Source: Bradyrhizobium tropiciagri
Lineage (GTDB): Bacteria > Pseudomonadota > Alphaproteobacteria > Rhizobiales > Xanthobacteraceae
Length of the DNA stretch: 64,000 bases
Direction of reading: 5' to 3'
Assembly (NCBI RefSeq): GCF_018130545.1
Contig: NZ_JAFCKF010000006.1
Location: 434,001-498,000, forward strand
Shown one piece after another: positions 1 through 8,389 of this stretch; position 1 is the stretch's first letter; each line of letters opens with the position of its first letter. The notes beneath the pieces were generated by a model. It was not told where the DNA came from. It ran no database searches and was given only the letters and a program-made list of their open reading frames with translations. Made by a program: the position numbers and the translations under genes.

Positions 1-66
1 TACCTCGCCCCTCACCCGGATCGCTGCCGCGATCCGACCTCTCCCCTCAAAGAGCGGGGAGAGGTA
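1..66. repeat. Intergenic inverted repeat, 'ctctcccc' family
   Basis: A GC-rich segment in which cctcgcccctcac and gatccgacctctcccc are followed by gcggggagaggt, giving complementary arms. Related segments lie at 8216-8368, 16469-16500, 5519-5692 and 49541-49672. It sits just after the stop of the Crp/Fnr gene and could act as a transcript-end hairpin. The family assignment rests on visual similarity only. Confidence 0.5.
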
Positions 67-73
67 AGCAGTA

Positions 74-838
74 TCAATTCGCCGGGTTGTCCTCGCTCGG
101 ATAGACCCCGCGCAGCACCTCCTCGAAGTGATCCTTCACCGCCTCGTTGCACAGGCAGGAGCGCAGCTTGAGCTTGTCCGGATCGCGGATCACGATCGCG
201 CCGCGGCGGGTATCGAGCACGCCCTCCGCCTTGAAGTTCTGGATCACCCGGCTGGTGTAGCTGCGGCCGACGCCGAGCAGGGTCGAGAGCTGTTCATGGG
301 TGAGCGGCACCACACCGTTGCCGTTGGTGCGCTCGATCGCCGAGATGATCCATTTCGCGGCGCGCTGCTCGATCGAGTGGATCGCATTGCAGGCGGTCGA
401 CTGGAAGATCTGCGCCAGCATGCAGTCGGCGTAGCGCGCGAAGATGTTGCGCACCGAGATCGACTTCAGCTTGGCGGCGTCGAGCTTGCTGATCGGCAGC
501 CGCACGAAGGGCCCGCCGAACTTGACGGTGATGCGGGTATAGGCCGGCAGGAATCCCTGGCTCACGATACCGCCGACCGCGCCCTCGCGGCCGACCAGGA
601 TGGTCTCGACATCGCGCCCGTCTTCGTTGCCCACCATGTAGGACGCAAGGCTCGGCCCGCACGGGAAGTGCACGATCTGGACGTCGTCGCCGGGATTGTA
701 GAGCAGGTCGCCGGCCTCGGCCTCGACCACCGCAAGATACGGCGCGACCAACTCGTAATCGCTCGCATTCAGCCGGCGCAAAAGATTGTTGAACGGCCGG
801 TCATTCGTCCCGGCCAACTCGGTCCGTTTTTCAATCAT
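74..838 (-). CDS. Crp/Fnr family transcriptional regulator
   Basis: A 254-residue regulator with an N-terminal cyclic-nucleotide-binding-type beta barrel (about residues 15-125, including VHFPCG and GREGAVGG) and a C-terminal winged helix-turn-helix (about 165-235, with HEQLSTLLGVGRSYTSRVIQNF). It lacks the N-terminal cysteine cluster of true FNR, so direct oxygen sensing by an Fe-S cluster is unlikely. The ATG at 838 is chosen because AGGA lies 7 nt upstream; an in-frame upstream ATG at 898 would lie beyond the predicted promoter at 858-883. That EcfG-type promoter suggests expression in the general stress response. The gene is divergent from a single-domain response regulator. The ligand and targets cannot be read from the sequence. 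Confidence 0.9.
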   Translation of the reverse strand: MIEKRTELAGTNDRPFNNLLRRLNASDYELVAPYLAVVEAEAGDLLYNPGDDVQIVHFPCGPSLASYMVGNEDGRDVETILVGREGAVGGIVSQGFLPAYTRITVKFGGPFVRLPISKLDAAKLKSISVRNIFARYADCMLAQIFQSTACNAIHSIEQRAAKWIISAIERTNGNGVVPLTHEQLSTLLGVGRSYTSRVIQNFKAEGVLDTRRGAIVIRDPDKLKLRSCLCNEAVKDHFEEVLRGVYPSEDNPAN

Positions 839-857
839 TGGAAAATCCTGAAAACCC

Positions 858-883
858 AACGCGGACCATACTGAAAAAGTTCC
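858..883 (-). promoter_or_regulatory. EcfG-type (general stress sigma) promoter
   Basis: Read on the minus strand the site is GGAAC, 17 nt, then CGTT. This fits the alphaproteobacterial EcfG consensus GGAAC-N16/17-CGTT. The -10 element ends about 20 nt before the start codon of the Crp/Fnr gene, which leaves a short leader. The match is exact in both boxes; activity is inferred. Confidence 0.65.
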
Positions 884-891
884 CACTTTTA

Positions 892-907
892 TGTTCACTA
901 GTGAACA
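892..907. promoter_or_regulatory. 16-bp perfect palindrome, putative operator
   Basis: TGTTCACTAGTGAACA is perfectly self-complementary. It lies directly upstream of the -35 box of the Crp/Fnr promoter, between that gene and the divergent response regulator. This position fits an activator or repressor site acting on one or both genes. The cognate protein is unknown; autoregulation by the Crp/Fnr protein is one option. Confidence 0.5.
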
Positions 908-1036
908 GACGCGGTCGCTTGCGATGTGATGGTTTCATCCTGGGAACAGCCGGCGTGCTTTCGGGCGCCGGTCGCGGGCCATCCGGCCGGATCGATCCGG
1001 TCTCTCATCCATCATCAAAGAAATGGACACCGAGCC

Positions 1037-1411
1037 ATGGACTCCGCTCCCAATGCCGGCATGCCCGGCGACGTTCTGGTCGTCGAGGACGATCCGATCA
1101 TCGCGCTCTATTTCGAGGATACTATCCTCGGCTTCGGCGCCCGCACGGTGCGCACCGCCGCGAACGTCGCCCGCGCGCTCGAGCTGATCGCCGAACGCGC
1201 GCCGGATTTCGCGCTGCTCGACGTCGGCCTGGTCAGGGGCGAGAAGACGTTTGCGATCGCCGAGCGGCTCGATGCACTGAAGGTGCCGTTCGCGTTCGTC
1301 ACGGGTTATGGCGCCGATATCAGGCTGCCGGATTCGCTCGCCGGCAAGCCGCGGCTGGCCAAGCCGTGTTCGAGCGAGACGCTGGAAGCCGCGCTGCGAA
1401 GCGGACATTGA
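1037..1411 (+). CDS. Single-domain response regulator
   Basis: A 124-residue stand-alone receiver (REC) domain. The acidic pocket (VVEDDP near residues 15-20), the phosphoacceptor Asp in LLDVGL, the conserved Thr in VTGYG and the Lys in AKPC are all present, so it should be phosphorylatable. There is no output domain, as in CheY- or FixJ-N-like phosphorelay intermediates that act by protein contact. An in-frame start at 926 exists, but homology begins only after the ATG at 1037, so the shorter form is preferred. No histidine kinase is adjacent. The partner is unknown; the neighbouring EcfG-type promoter makes a stress-response link possible but unproven. Confidence 0.85.
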   Translation: MDSAPNAGMPGDVLVVEDDPIIALYFEDTILGFGARTVRTAANVARALELIAERAPDFALLDVGLVRGEKTFAIAERLDALKVPFAFVTGYGADIRLPDSLAGKPRLAKPCSSETLEAALRSGH

Positions 1412-1499
1412 CGGATTGCCGGGCTTCGGCCTCGCCGTCGAAGCGTTCCTCGTCTACGATCCAGCTTGCAAGGATTCGACGAGGCGTCGGGAAGCCGTC

Positions 1500-2621
1500 A
1501 TGGCGATCAGGATATCTGCCGCTGCGCCCGCAGCCGCGCTCTCTCTGTGGCTTCTCGCGCTGCCGCTTGCCCCGGCCGTCGTCGGCGGCTTCGTATCTCC
1601 AGCCGTTGCTGAGTCGGCCGCATTGACGAGCACGCAATCCGCCGCGAGCGAGGCCTACGACAACGCCCTGAAGAACTTCGTCGCGATCCTGCGCCAGCGG
1701 CGCGCGCAGATCGATGCAAGGCAGCCGCTGCCCAATCTGCCGGGGCAGGCTGTGTATCTGGCCCGGGTCGAGATGATGAGCACCTACAAGGATCTCACCG
1801 ATGCGTTGCCGTCCAGGATTGGAAGATCCAACAAACTCGGAATCCCTCCGGCCTATTTCGACGCCGACAACGAGCCGCTGCTCGATGAGTACAGGAAGCT
1901 GTTTGATGTCATGGAGGCGCCGCCCAGCAATGCGCAAACCTCCGAGACGCCATTCAAGGACGTGGTCGATCTGGCGACCGTGATCGCCCGCGCCAGGGGT
2001 CTCGCTGCCGCCGACGCCGCTGTCGCGGGCCGCATCAGCCTCGGGCTGTTCTTTGCCGAGACCAACGGCAAGCAGAACGCGGGAAATGCACGGTCGAACA
2101 CCTATAAGGGCAGCCTGCAGACCGGCCCGTCCGAAGACCACAACGGTCGCAAGAAGTGGTTAGCCATCAAGGGATCGATCGCGGCGCTCGATCCCGCGCT
2201 GAGCCGTCGTGACGACAAGGAAGAAGCACGGGCCGGCAATCTCGATCACAGGTTCAATCACTGGACCGCAGTGCGGGACGCGCTGATGAACGCGCACGCG
2301 GACATATTCCCGCAGGTCCCGGCGATCGCAAAGGCCCTGCCCAATCCGATCGATCAGATGAAACTGTTCGAGCTGATCCAGATCATTCCGACGCCGACCA
2401 AGGCCGCGCTCCGGTCCGGCAATCTGACGGGCTATCGAATCTCCGATCCCCGGATCATGGGGTATCTGCGAAACAACAGCGTCTTCGCTTACGGTCGGGC
2501 CGACCGGACCCGGACGTCTGCAACCTTCCGTGAAATCCTCGATGCGATGTGGCTGTTCAACGCCAAGTTCGAGCAGGCGCTTGCCAAATTCGCCGAGCTC
2601 AAGGCCGGCAAGCAGCAATGA
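1500..2621 (+). CDS. Secreted protein of unknown function
   Basis: A 373-residue protein with a clear Sec signal peptide (hydrophobic LSLWLLALPLAPAVVGG, cleavage near AVAES about residue 38). The rest is hydrophilic, largely helical and charged, with no membrane segment. The family was not recognised. The segment around Glu187 (FFAETNGKQNAGN followed by TYKGSLQTG) recalls the Glu plus GxxQT pattern of lysozyme-like folds, but this is weak. The start is placed at the ATG before the signal peptide; the reading frame extends further upstream without coding character. It probably acts in the periplasm. The amidase downstream is convergent, only 13 nt away. Confidence 0.75.
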   Translation: MAIRISAAAPAAALSLWLLALPLAPAVVGGFVSPAVAESAALTSTQSAASEAYDNALKNFVAILRQRRAQIDARQPLPNLPGQAVYLARVEMMSTYKDLTDALPSRIGRSNKLGIPPAYFDADNEPLLDEYRKLFDVMEAPPSNAQTSETPFKDVVDLATVIARARGLAAADAAVAGRISLGLFFAETNGKQNAGNARSNTYKGSLQTGPSEDHNGRKKWLAIKGSIAALDPALSRRDDKEEARAGNLDHRFNHWTAVRDALMNAHADIFPQVPAIAKALPNPIDQMKLFELIQIIPTPTKAALRSGNLTGYRISDPRIMGYLRNNSVFAYGRADRTRTSATFREILDAMWLFNAKFEQALAKFAELKAGKQQ

Positions 2622-2634
2622 GATCAGCAGGCCG

Positions 2635-3645
2635 TCAGAGCGGACCGAGCAGCGCCCATCGCGGATCGCAGAACTCCTTCACCGCAGAGGCGACACCGCC
2701 GGCGATGATGTTGCGGCGCTCGGGCGAGTCCATTGCGAGCTCTTCGTCGCGGTTGATGATCGAGCCGGCCTCCAGCAGCACGGCGGGCATCGCGGTCTTC
2801 CGCAACACGATCAGCTCATCATAGCTGTAGACGCCGGTCTCCTTGTTCAGCAGCGGGTGCTGGTTGCTGCCCATGATGGGCAGGCTGTATTGCTCGGCAT
2901 AGCGCAACCCCCCGGCCTTCATCTCCTTCGCGACCAGCTCGGCGAAGCGCAGGCTGGTCCTGAAGTCGGGATTCTCGCGGGAGACGAACACCGAGTAGCC
3001 GCTGAAGCGGTCGCTGAAGTGGCTTTTCTTGCCCTCGAATTCCCAATCCTCGAGCATCTTGTTGGGCACGGAATCGTGGTGGATCGATAGCAGCAGATCC
3101 GCGTGCAGATTGCTGGCGCTCGCGACCCGCTTGAACAGGCTGGGTCGCGCCTTGCCTTCGGTCAGCAGCAGCCTGGTTTCGGCAAAGCCTTCGGCCTTCA
3201 GCCTCTCCTCGATCAGCTGCGCAAGGCGCCGGTTGAAGATGAACTCGGCGACATTGCGCGCGCTGATCGCGCCTTCCGATTCGGCGGTATGTCCGACATC
3301 CAGCACGATCCGGAATGTTGCGGGATCGCATGCGGCTGCGGTCGGCTTGGGCGCGGAAGGCGGCAGGGCGATCGGCCCAAGCGCGGCAAGCCGCGTGACG
3401 TGGTGCTTGGCTGGCGCGCGGTGCTTCGCCAATCTCGCCGGTCTTGTCGACGATCTTGCCGACTTCGTGTGCTTCGACGATTTGGCGTGCTTGGAGGAGC
3501 TCTTGAAGAAATCCGGCAGCCAGCCGGCATTGCTGACCTCGATCGGCAGCAGCGCGAACATTGCGATCGCGACAACAATCAAGCGACGAGGCCGAAACCT
3601 CGCGACGATGCCACCGAGCACGCGAAAGAATTCGCAGCGCCTCAT
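2635..3645 (-). CDS. N-acetylmuramoyl-L-alanine amidase
   Basis: A 336-residue Amidase_3 (AmiC/LytC-type) zinc hydrolase that cleaves the amide bond between N-acetylmuramic acid and the stem peptide of peptidoglycan. An N-terminal hydrophobic segment (RLIVVAIAMFALLPIEV) acts as signal or anchor. A Lys/Ser/His-rich linker follows, then the catalytic domain from about residue 120. Zinc and catalytic residues are visible: His in DVGHTAE, Glu in NVAEFIFN, His in LLSIHHDS and Glu in LLEAGSI. The ATG at 3645 is preferred to one at 3714 because it directly precedes the basic signal region. There is no AMIN domain. A role in cell separation or wall remodelling is inferred from the family. Confidence 0.88.
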   Translation of the reverse strand: MRRCEFFRVLGGIVARFRPRRLIVVAIAMFALLPIEVSNAGWLPDFFKSSSKHAKSSKHTKSARSSTRPARLAKHRAPAKHHVTRLAALGPIALPPSAPKPTAAACDPATFRIVLDVGHTAESEGAISARNVAEFIFNRRLAQLIEERLKAEGFAETRLLLTEGKARPSLFKRVASASNLHADLLLSIHHDSVPNKMLEDWEFEGKKSHFSDRFSGYSVFVSRENPDFRTSLRFAELVAKEMKAGGLRYAEQYSLPIMGSNQHPLLNKETGVYSYDELIVLRKTAMPAVLLEAGSIINRDEELAMDSPERRNIIAGGVASAVKEFCDPRWALLGPL

Positions 3646-3791
3646 GCTCCGCCCCTCCGGGCCCCCAGCATAACGGCTCTGATATCGGTACCGGAAGAGG
3701 CCGGTCGCGTCCATCCCCTGTCAATCGCGGCGCCCTTGGCTTTGAGCCGAGGGCGTCGAGGACAGGGCGTGCGGTTCCGGCTGCGGCCGAG

Positions 3792-5354
3792 TTACACCGG
3801 TTTCGGATCGAGCGTGATCGCCCACAGCTCGGCGTCGACGCGGTCGCGCAGGCTGACCGTCATCTGGCCGCTCTTGCCGTCGATCTTGACGTGACCGAAG
3901 AACTGCATGCCGGCCGACGGCGGCAGGTTCTGGTTGGCTTCGCCCGGCGCCTTGACGAACTTCACCTCGGGGCCAAACGTGTTGTCGAGCTCGTTCGGAC
4001 CGAACGTGCCGGCATGCAGCGGGCCGGAGACGAATTCCCAGAACGGGTCGAACTCCTGGAACTGGGCCTTGTTCGGGTTGTAGTAGTGCGCGGCCGCATA
4101 GTGCACGTCGGCGGTCAGCCACACCGTGTTGACGATCCCTGCGGTCTTGATGAAGCGCAGGATGTCGGCGATCTCGAGCTCGCGGCCGCGCGCCGGCCCG
4201 TCGCCCTGCGCGAACGCTTCCGAGCCCTTCTTGTTGGCGGCATCGTCATAGACGATCAACGAGAGCGGCATGTCGGAGGCGATCACCTTCCAGGTGGCGC
4301 GCGAGTTGAGCAGCGCGCGCTTCAGCCAGGCCATCTGGTCTGGCCCGATGAAATAGGCGTCGGGGCCGTAGGTCTCTTGCAGGTTCGGACCGTTCGGGCC
4401 GCGATAGCTGCGCTCGTCGAGCATGAACACGTCGAGATGCGGTCCGTAGCTCAGCGTGCGATAGACCCGGCCCGGTTCGACGATGCTCTCACGCATCGGA
4501 TACATCTCGTGGAACGCCTTGGCCGCGCGCGCGGCGAGCACCGTGATGTCGCGCTCCTTGTAGGCCGCCGGCAACTGCTTCGACAGCGACCAGTTGTTGG
4601 TCACCTCGTGATCGTCCCACTGCACGAAGATCGGGACCTCGGCATTGAATGCGCGCAAATTCGAGTCGAGGAAATTGTATTTATGCGCGGCGCGGTACTC
4701 GTCGAGCGTCTCGGCGACCTTGGCCTTCTCCGGGATCGTGATGTTCTTCCAGATCTTGCCGTCGGGGAGCTTCACCTCGGACGGAATCACGCCGTCGGCG
4801 TAGATGGTGTCGCCGGAATGCAGCAGGAAATCCGGATTGTGCTTCTTCATCGCGGCGAAGGTGATCATGCCGCCGTCGTCGGGGTTGATGCCCCAGCCCT
4901 GGCCTGCGACGTCACCGCCCCACACAAAGGAGACGTCGCGGCGGTCGCTCGGCGCGGTGCGGAAGCGGCCGACCACGGGCTCACCGACCACGTCGATATG
5001 GGCGAGGTCGCGGAAGCGGACGCGATAGAAGATGTCCTGGCCGGACGGCAGGTTTTCCAGCAGCATCTTTGCGGTGAAGTCGCTCTCCGGCAGCGCCGTG
5101 ATCGGCGGCAGCGCGCGGGCGTCCTTGAAGGATTCAGTCGTGGCGACCTCGACCATCATCTGCGACGGCCGGTCCGCACGCGCCCACACCACGCCGCCGT
5201 CAGTGCCGACATCGCCGGACTGCACGCCATGGGTGATCGCCGGACGATCGGCCGCGCGCGACAGATAGGGCATCGCGATCACACCGGCACCGGCTGCAGC
5301 CGCAGTCGAAAGAAAGCGTCGGCGAGTGAGATTTCGCGAGAACCGGATCGTCAT
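3792..5354 (-). CDS. phoD: Alkaline phosphatase D (PhoD), Tat-exported
   Basis: A 520-residue PhoD-type phosphodiesterase/phosphatase. The N-terminus carries a twin-arginine signal (LTRRRFLSTAAAAGAG), so it is exported folded by Tat. A PhoD N-terminal domain (about residues 40-135) precedes the metallophosphatase domain. Metal-site motifs include WGGDVAGQ, HSGDTIYADG, WDDHEVTNNW and TADVHYAA. The family uses Fe3+/Ca2+ and releases phosphate from phosphoesters in the periplasm. It is transcribed alone, upstream of the amidase. A Pho box was not identified in the upstream region. Confidence 0.92.
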   Translation of the reverse strand: MTIRFSRNLTRRRFLSTAAAAGAGVIAMPYLSRAADRPAITHGVQSGDVGTDGGVVWARADRPSQMMVEVATTESFKDARALPPITALPESDFTAKMLLENLPSGQDIFYRVRFRDLAHIDVVGEPVVGRFRTAPSDRRDVSFVWGGDVAGQGWGINPDDGGMITFAAMKKHNPDFLLHSGDTIYADGVIPSEVKLPDGKIWKNITIPEKAKVAETLDEYRAAHKYNFLDSNLRAFNAEVPIFVQWDDHEVTNNWSLSKQLPAAYKERDITVLAARAAKAFHEMYPMRESIVEPGRVYRTLSYGPHLDVFMLDERSYRGPNGPNLQETYGPDAYFIGPDQMAWLKRALLNSRATWKVIASDMPLSLIVYDDAANKKGSEAFAQGDGPARGRELEIADILRFIKTAGIVNTVWLTADVHYAAAHYYNPNKAQFQEFDPFWEFVSGPLHAGTFGPNELDNTFGPEVKFVKAPGEANQNLPPSAGMQFFGHVKIDGKSGQMTVSLRDRVDAELWAITLDPKPV

Positions 5355-5803
5355 TGGGGAGCCTCCTCAGGTCACAGCGACAATGCGCCGCGGGCGTGCC
5401 AAGACCTAGAAAAATTCCATGACGGACAGATTACAGGGCGAGCTCGCCCTGCCTTTGCTCGTCGGCTCGGAAGCGTTTCAAAGCACGTCTGCTTCTTCGT
5501 GAGGCGAGCACCCATGTCAGGCTCCCTCCCCCCTTGCGGGGGAGGGTGGGGAGAGGGGTAAGCCCGGGGCGCTAGCGTCACAGATGAAAACGACACTCGC
5601 TCAGTCGCAACGACGTTCTCGCGACCAAACTTCGACGGAGCAAGCGGCACCCCTCTCCCTAACCCTCCCCCGCAAGGGGGGAGGGAACTCTGCCGCCGGT
5701 GACTCCCTCACAAGGCTTCAGCGGACAAGAGGATGAGAAATAGAGGAGGCCTCTCCGCCAACGGAAGAAGCGAAGCAAGTCCATGGGGAGCGGATTTAAG
5801 GAC
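5355..5803. repeat. Gene-free region with 'cctccccc' inverted repeat
   Basis: The 449 bases between phoD and the TAXI gene hold no convincing reading frame. At 5524-5560 the sequence ctccccccttgcgggggag plus gggtggggagagggg is complementary to cccctctccctaaccc and tcccccgcaagggggga at 5650-5690. The two arms lie about 95 bases apart and would form a long hairpin in RNA. Confidence 0.6.
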
Positions 5804-7222
5804 CTACGCCGTGCCCGCCGCGCGAAATTGCGTCGCAGTCCGCTGCAGATTCTGCGGCATGCTCAGCAGCAGCGCCTTGCGGTCGGCGACGGCGTTGTGG
5901 AACTGCTCGAGCGCGATGTTGAACGCGGTCAGCGTGCCTTCCTCGATGGCGCCGTGCTCGAAGCAGTCCAGCGTGTGGCGCAGAATGTCGTCGGCCTCCG
6001 CCTGCATCTGGTCGAGCTCTTCGGTCGAATCGCTCTGCCGCGCTGACTTCAGCATCTCCAGCAGGCGTTCGCGCTGCGAGGTATTGGTATTGCGCTCGTC
6101 CTGCTTGAGATAGCCGGCGAACCACGCGCCGGCCGAGCCCATCGCCGAGAACGCCATCAGGCTCCACCAGATGTAGTCGCTGTAGCGGTCGAGGAAGGTC
6201 TTCTCTTCGCCGTCGACGAAGGCGGCCGCGCCCGGATGCACCGGGATGGTGGCGTCCTTGTCGGTGTCTGGGGTCTCGATCTTGGCGGCGAGCGGGAAGT
6301 CGTTCTTGAGCGATTGCCGGATCGCGAACAATTGCCGGGTGAAGGCCGCGACCGTGGAGTCCGACAGGCCTTTTCGTGCGACAATGTGATGGGAGAAGCT
6401 GATCGTCTTCACCTCGTCGTCGGGCCGGTCGGCCGAGCCGAGCGAGCCGGCGGGAATTTCCGCGGCCTCATAGGCCGGATGGTTTTGCGCAATGGCCTCC
6501 GACGCGTCGATCGCGAGGAAGGTGGGCTCGCCGCCATCCTTGGTCGACGCCGTGATCGCATCGATCGTGATCTTGCTGTTGGCCGGGCCGACCGCGAGAT
6601 AGGCGTCGGCCTTCAGGTTCTTGATCGCCTCGACCGCTTCATTGGCCGGGAATTGCACGATCTCGACCTTCATCGGGTCGACGCCGTATTGCGTCAGGAT
6701 CAGCTTCAGCAGATTGACGTTGGCCGGGGTGCGTCCGACGACGCCGATCTTGCGGCCGGACAGCTGCGCGATCTTGGTGATCTTGGCAGACTTCCGGACC
6801 TTGCCCTTGGCGGGCGGCACCCACATCACGACGACGTTCTTGCGCAGGGTCGCGACTGCCTGCGCATTCTTCGGCACTTCGAGGTCGCCGCGGATGATGG
6901 CGAGGTCGGCCTTGCCGTCGGCCAGCGTCTGCGCGCTGGCGGTGGCGCCGTCGGTCTGCACCGGGCGGAGCTTGACCTGGGTGTGCTGCTGGTTGTTGAA
7001 GGCCTGCGCCAGCGCCTGCACGACCTTGAGGTCATCGCTGTTGGCAGGGCCGACCGCGATCCGCAGCGTCACCGGGCGTACCGCGAAATAATAGCCGGCA
7101 GCCATCGCGCCGATGATGGCGAGCGCACCGGCGATCAAAACAAACATCAGCCGCTGCTTTGCCGAACGCAGCGGCTTGGGCGATATGCTGGCGGAGCCGT
7201 CTGTCATCGATCTCGCAAACAA
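5804..7222 (-). CDS. TAXI-family solute-binding protein, membrane-anchored
   Basis: A 472-residue protein of the TAXI (TRAP-associated extracytoplasmic immunogenic) solute receptor family. A hydrophobic segment at about residues 29-48 (LMFVLIAGALAIIGAMAAGYYF) anchors or exports it. The binding domain follows, with LRIAVGPANSDDLKVV and the GKADLAIIRGDL region typical of the family. Unlike classical receptors it has a second membrane segment near residue 360 (DYIWWSLMAFSAMGSAGAWFAG) and a C-terminal tail of about 95 residues with helical, acidic character. No TRAP permease subunits are adjacent, so transport is not assured and a sensory role is possible. The substrate is unknown. Confidence 0.85.
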   Translation of the reverse strand: MFARSMTDGSASISPKPLRSAKQRLMFVLIAGALAIIGAMAAGYYFAVRPVTLRIAVGPANSDDLKVVQALAQAFNNQQHTQVKLRPVQTDGATASAQTLADGKADLAIIRGDLEVPKNAQAVATLRKNVVVMWVPPAKGKVRKSAKITKIAQLSGRKIGVVGRTPANVNLLKLILTQYGVDPMKVEIVQFPANEAVEAIKNLKADAYLAVGPANSKITIDAITASTKDGGEPTFLAIDASEAIAQNHPAYEAAEIPAGSLGSADRPDDEVKTISFSHHIVARKGLSDSTVAAFTRQLFAIRQSLKNDFPLAAKIETPDTDKDATIPVHPGAAAFVDGEEKTFLDRYSDYIWWSLMAFSAMGSAGAWFAGYLKQDERNTNTSQRERLLEMLKSARQSDSTEELDQMQAEADDILRHTLDCFEHGAIEEGTLTAFNIALEQFHNAVADRKALLLSMPQNLQRTATQFRAAGTA

Positions 7223-7417
7223 ACGTCGGGGCTCAATCTCGTAAAACTACCAACGTGCATACATCCTGTATTTGTAGCAAATTCCTGAATAGACAGATGT
7301 TACATCTGCGTCATGGTTACCAGCGGCGATAGGACGCGATTTCGGCCTTAATTTTGGCGTGGATCCCGCCCGCAGGCCGGTTGTTAGGCTAAGGTCGGGC
7401 CAAACGGGAGGGTTACC

Positions 7418-7723
7418 ATGGTCGAGAGGCTGTCAGCGGAAGCAAGGAAGGCCGCGCTTTGGGAACTGGCCGGCTGGTCGGAGCTGGCCGGACGCGAGGC
7501 GATCGCAAAGACCTTCGTGTTCAAGGACTTCAACGAAGCCTTCGGCTTCATGGCGCGCGCCGCTTTGGTCGCCGAGAAGAACGATCATCACCCCGAATGG
7601 AAGAATGTCTACAAGACCGTCGAGGTCGTGCTGGCGACCCATGATGTCGGCGGGGTGACCAAGCGCGACATCGATCTCGCCAAGGCCATGAACGCGATCG
7701 CACGGCAGCTCGGGGTCAACTGA
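7418..7723 (+). CDS. phhB: 4a-hydroxytetrahydrobiopterin dehydratase (pterin carbinolamine dehydratase)
   Basis: A 101-residue protein of usual family length. It dehydrates 4a-hydroxy-tetrahydrobiopterin so that the pterin cofactor of aromatic amino acid hydroxylases can be recycled. The active-site signature is intact: NDHHPEW at about residues 49-55 and the later [16 protein letters not shown]. The ATG has GGGAGG about 7 nt upstream. No phenylalanine hydroxylase gene is adjacent, so the protein may serve a distant hydroxylase or another pterin step. It is followed 93 nt later by the DUF1232 gene on the same strand. Confidence 0.93.
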   Translation: MVERLSAEARKAALWELAGWSELAGREAIAKTFVFKDFNEAFGFMARAALVAEKNDHHPEWKNVYKTVEVVLATHDVGGVTKRDIDLAKAMNAIARQLGVN

Positions 7724-7816
7724 CCCGGTTGCCTGTAACCTTGCACCGGGCGGCCGACATCCCCAGATTCGTCATCGTCCGCCGCTGAACTGTCGCGGCG
7801 TCGAGGAACCTTTGCA

Positions 7817-8194
7817 ATGGCAACGTCCGACACCGGCGTGGGATTTGGGCCTGCTGACCGGCTGGCGCAGGACCCGGAAAGCGTGCGCCGCCGCTTCTGG
7901 ATCAAGTTCAAGAGAGTGGTCGCGCGCCTGCCGTTCGCCGAGGATCTGCTGGCCGCCTATTACTGCGCCTTCGACCGGCAGACGCCGCGCCATGTCCAGG
8001 CCGCGCTGCTCGGCGCGATCGCCTATTTCATCCTGCCCTTCGATTTCATCCCCGACATGCTGCCGGTGCTCGGCTTTACCGACGATGCCGCGGTGCTGGC
8101 AACTGCGATCCGCATGGTGGCAAGCCACATCACGCCGGAGCACCGCGAAGCCGCCCGCGCCGCGCTGAAGCGCGGGGTGCCGGCGGAGGAGTGA
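7817..8194 (+). CDS. DUF1232 (YkvA-type) small membrane protein
   Basis: A 125-residue protein with the DUF1232 core YFILPFDFIPDMLPVLGFTDD at about residues 73-93, here part of a hydrophobic hairpin that probably inserts in the membrane. The flanks are charged and helical. DUF1232 proteins are widespread and of unknown function. It may be cotranscribed with phhB. It is followed by an intergenic inverted-repeat region. Confidence 0.85.
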   Translation: MATSDTGVGFGPADRLAQDPESVRRRFWIKFKRVVARLPFAEDLLAAYYCAFDRQTPRHVQAALLGAIAYFILPFDFIPDMLPVLGFTDDAAVLATAIRMVASHITPEHREAARAALKRGVPAEE

Positions 8195-8215
8195 GCGCGA
8201 AGCGGGGGCTGCTAA

Positions 8216-8368
8216 CCTCGCCCCGCGTGCGGGGAGAGGTCGGATCGCATCGTCAGATGCGATCCGTGTGAGGGGGAGTCTCCGCGAACGCATTTGTTGC
8301 CGTCTATGCGGAGGCCGCCCCTCACCCCAACCCTCTCCTCGCGAAGAGCGGGGCGAGGGGGCGCGGCC
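8216..8368. repeat. Intergenic inverted repeat, 'ctctcccc' family
   Basis: The segment begins cctcgccccgcgtgcgggga and contains gatcgcatcgtcagatgcgatc, an inverted repeat with 9-bp arms (gatcgcatc/gatgcgatc). It ends with cccctcaccccaaccctctcctcgcgaagagcg in broken form. It resembles the elements at 1-66 and 49541-49672 and separates convergent genes. Confidence 0.55.
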
Positions 8369-8389
8369 CGAACGCGGACAGATATTCGC

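Noticed and set aside
1308-1499. Upstream extension of the secreted protein gene
   Set aside because: It overlaps the response regulator gene and lacks coding character; the signal peptide starts at 1500.
3561-5561. Open frame of 666 codons opposite phoD
   Set aside because: A high-GC shadow with His/Arg-rich text; phoD has a Tat signal and full motifs on the other strand.
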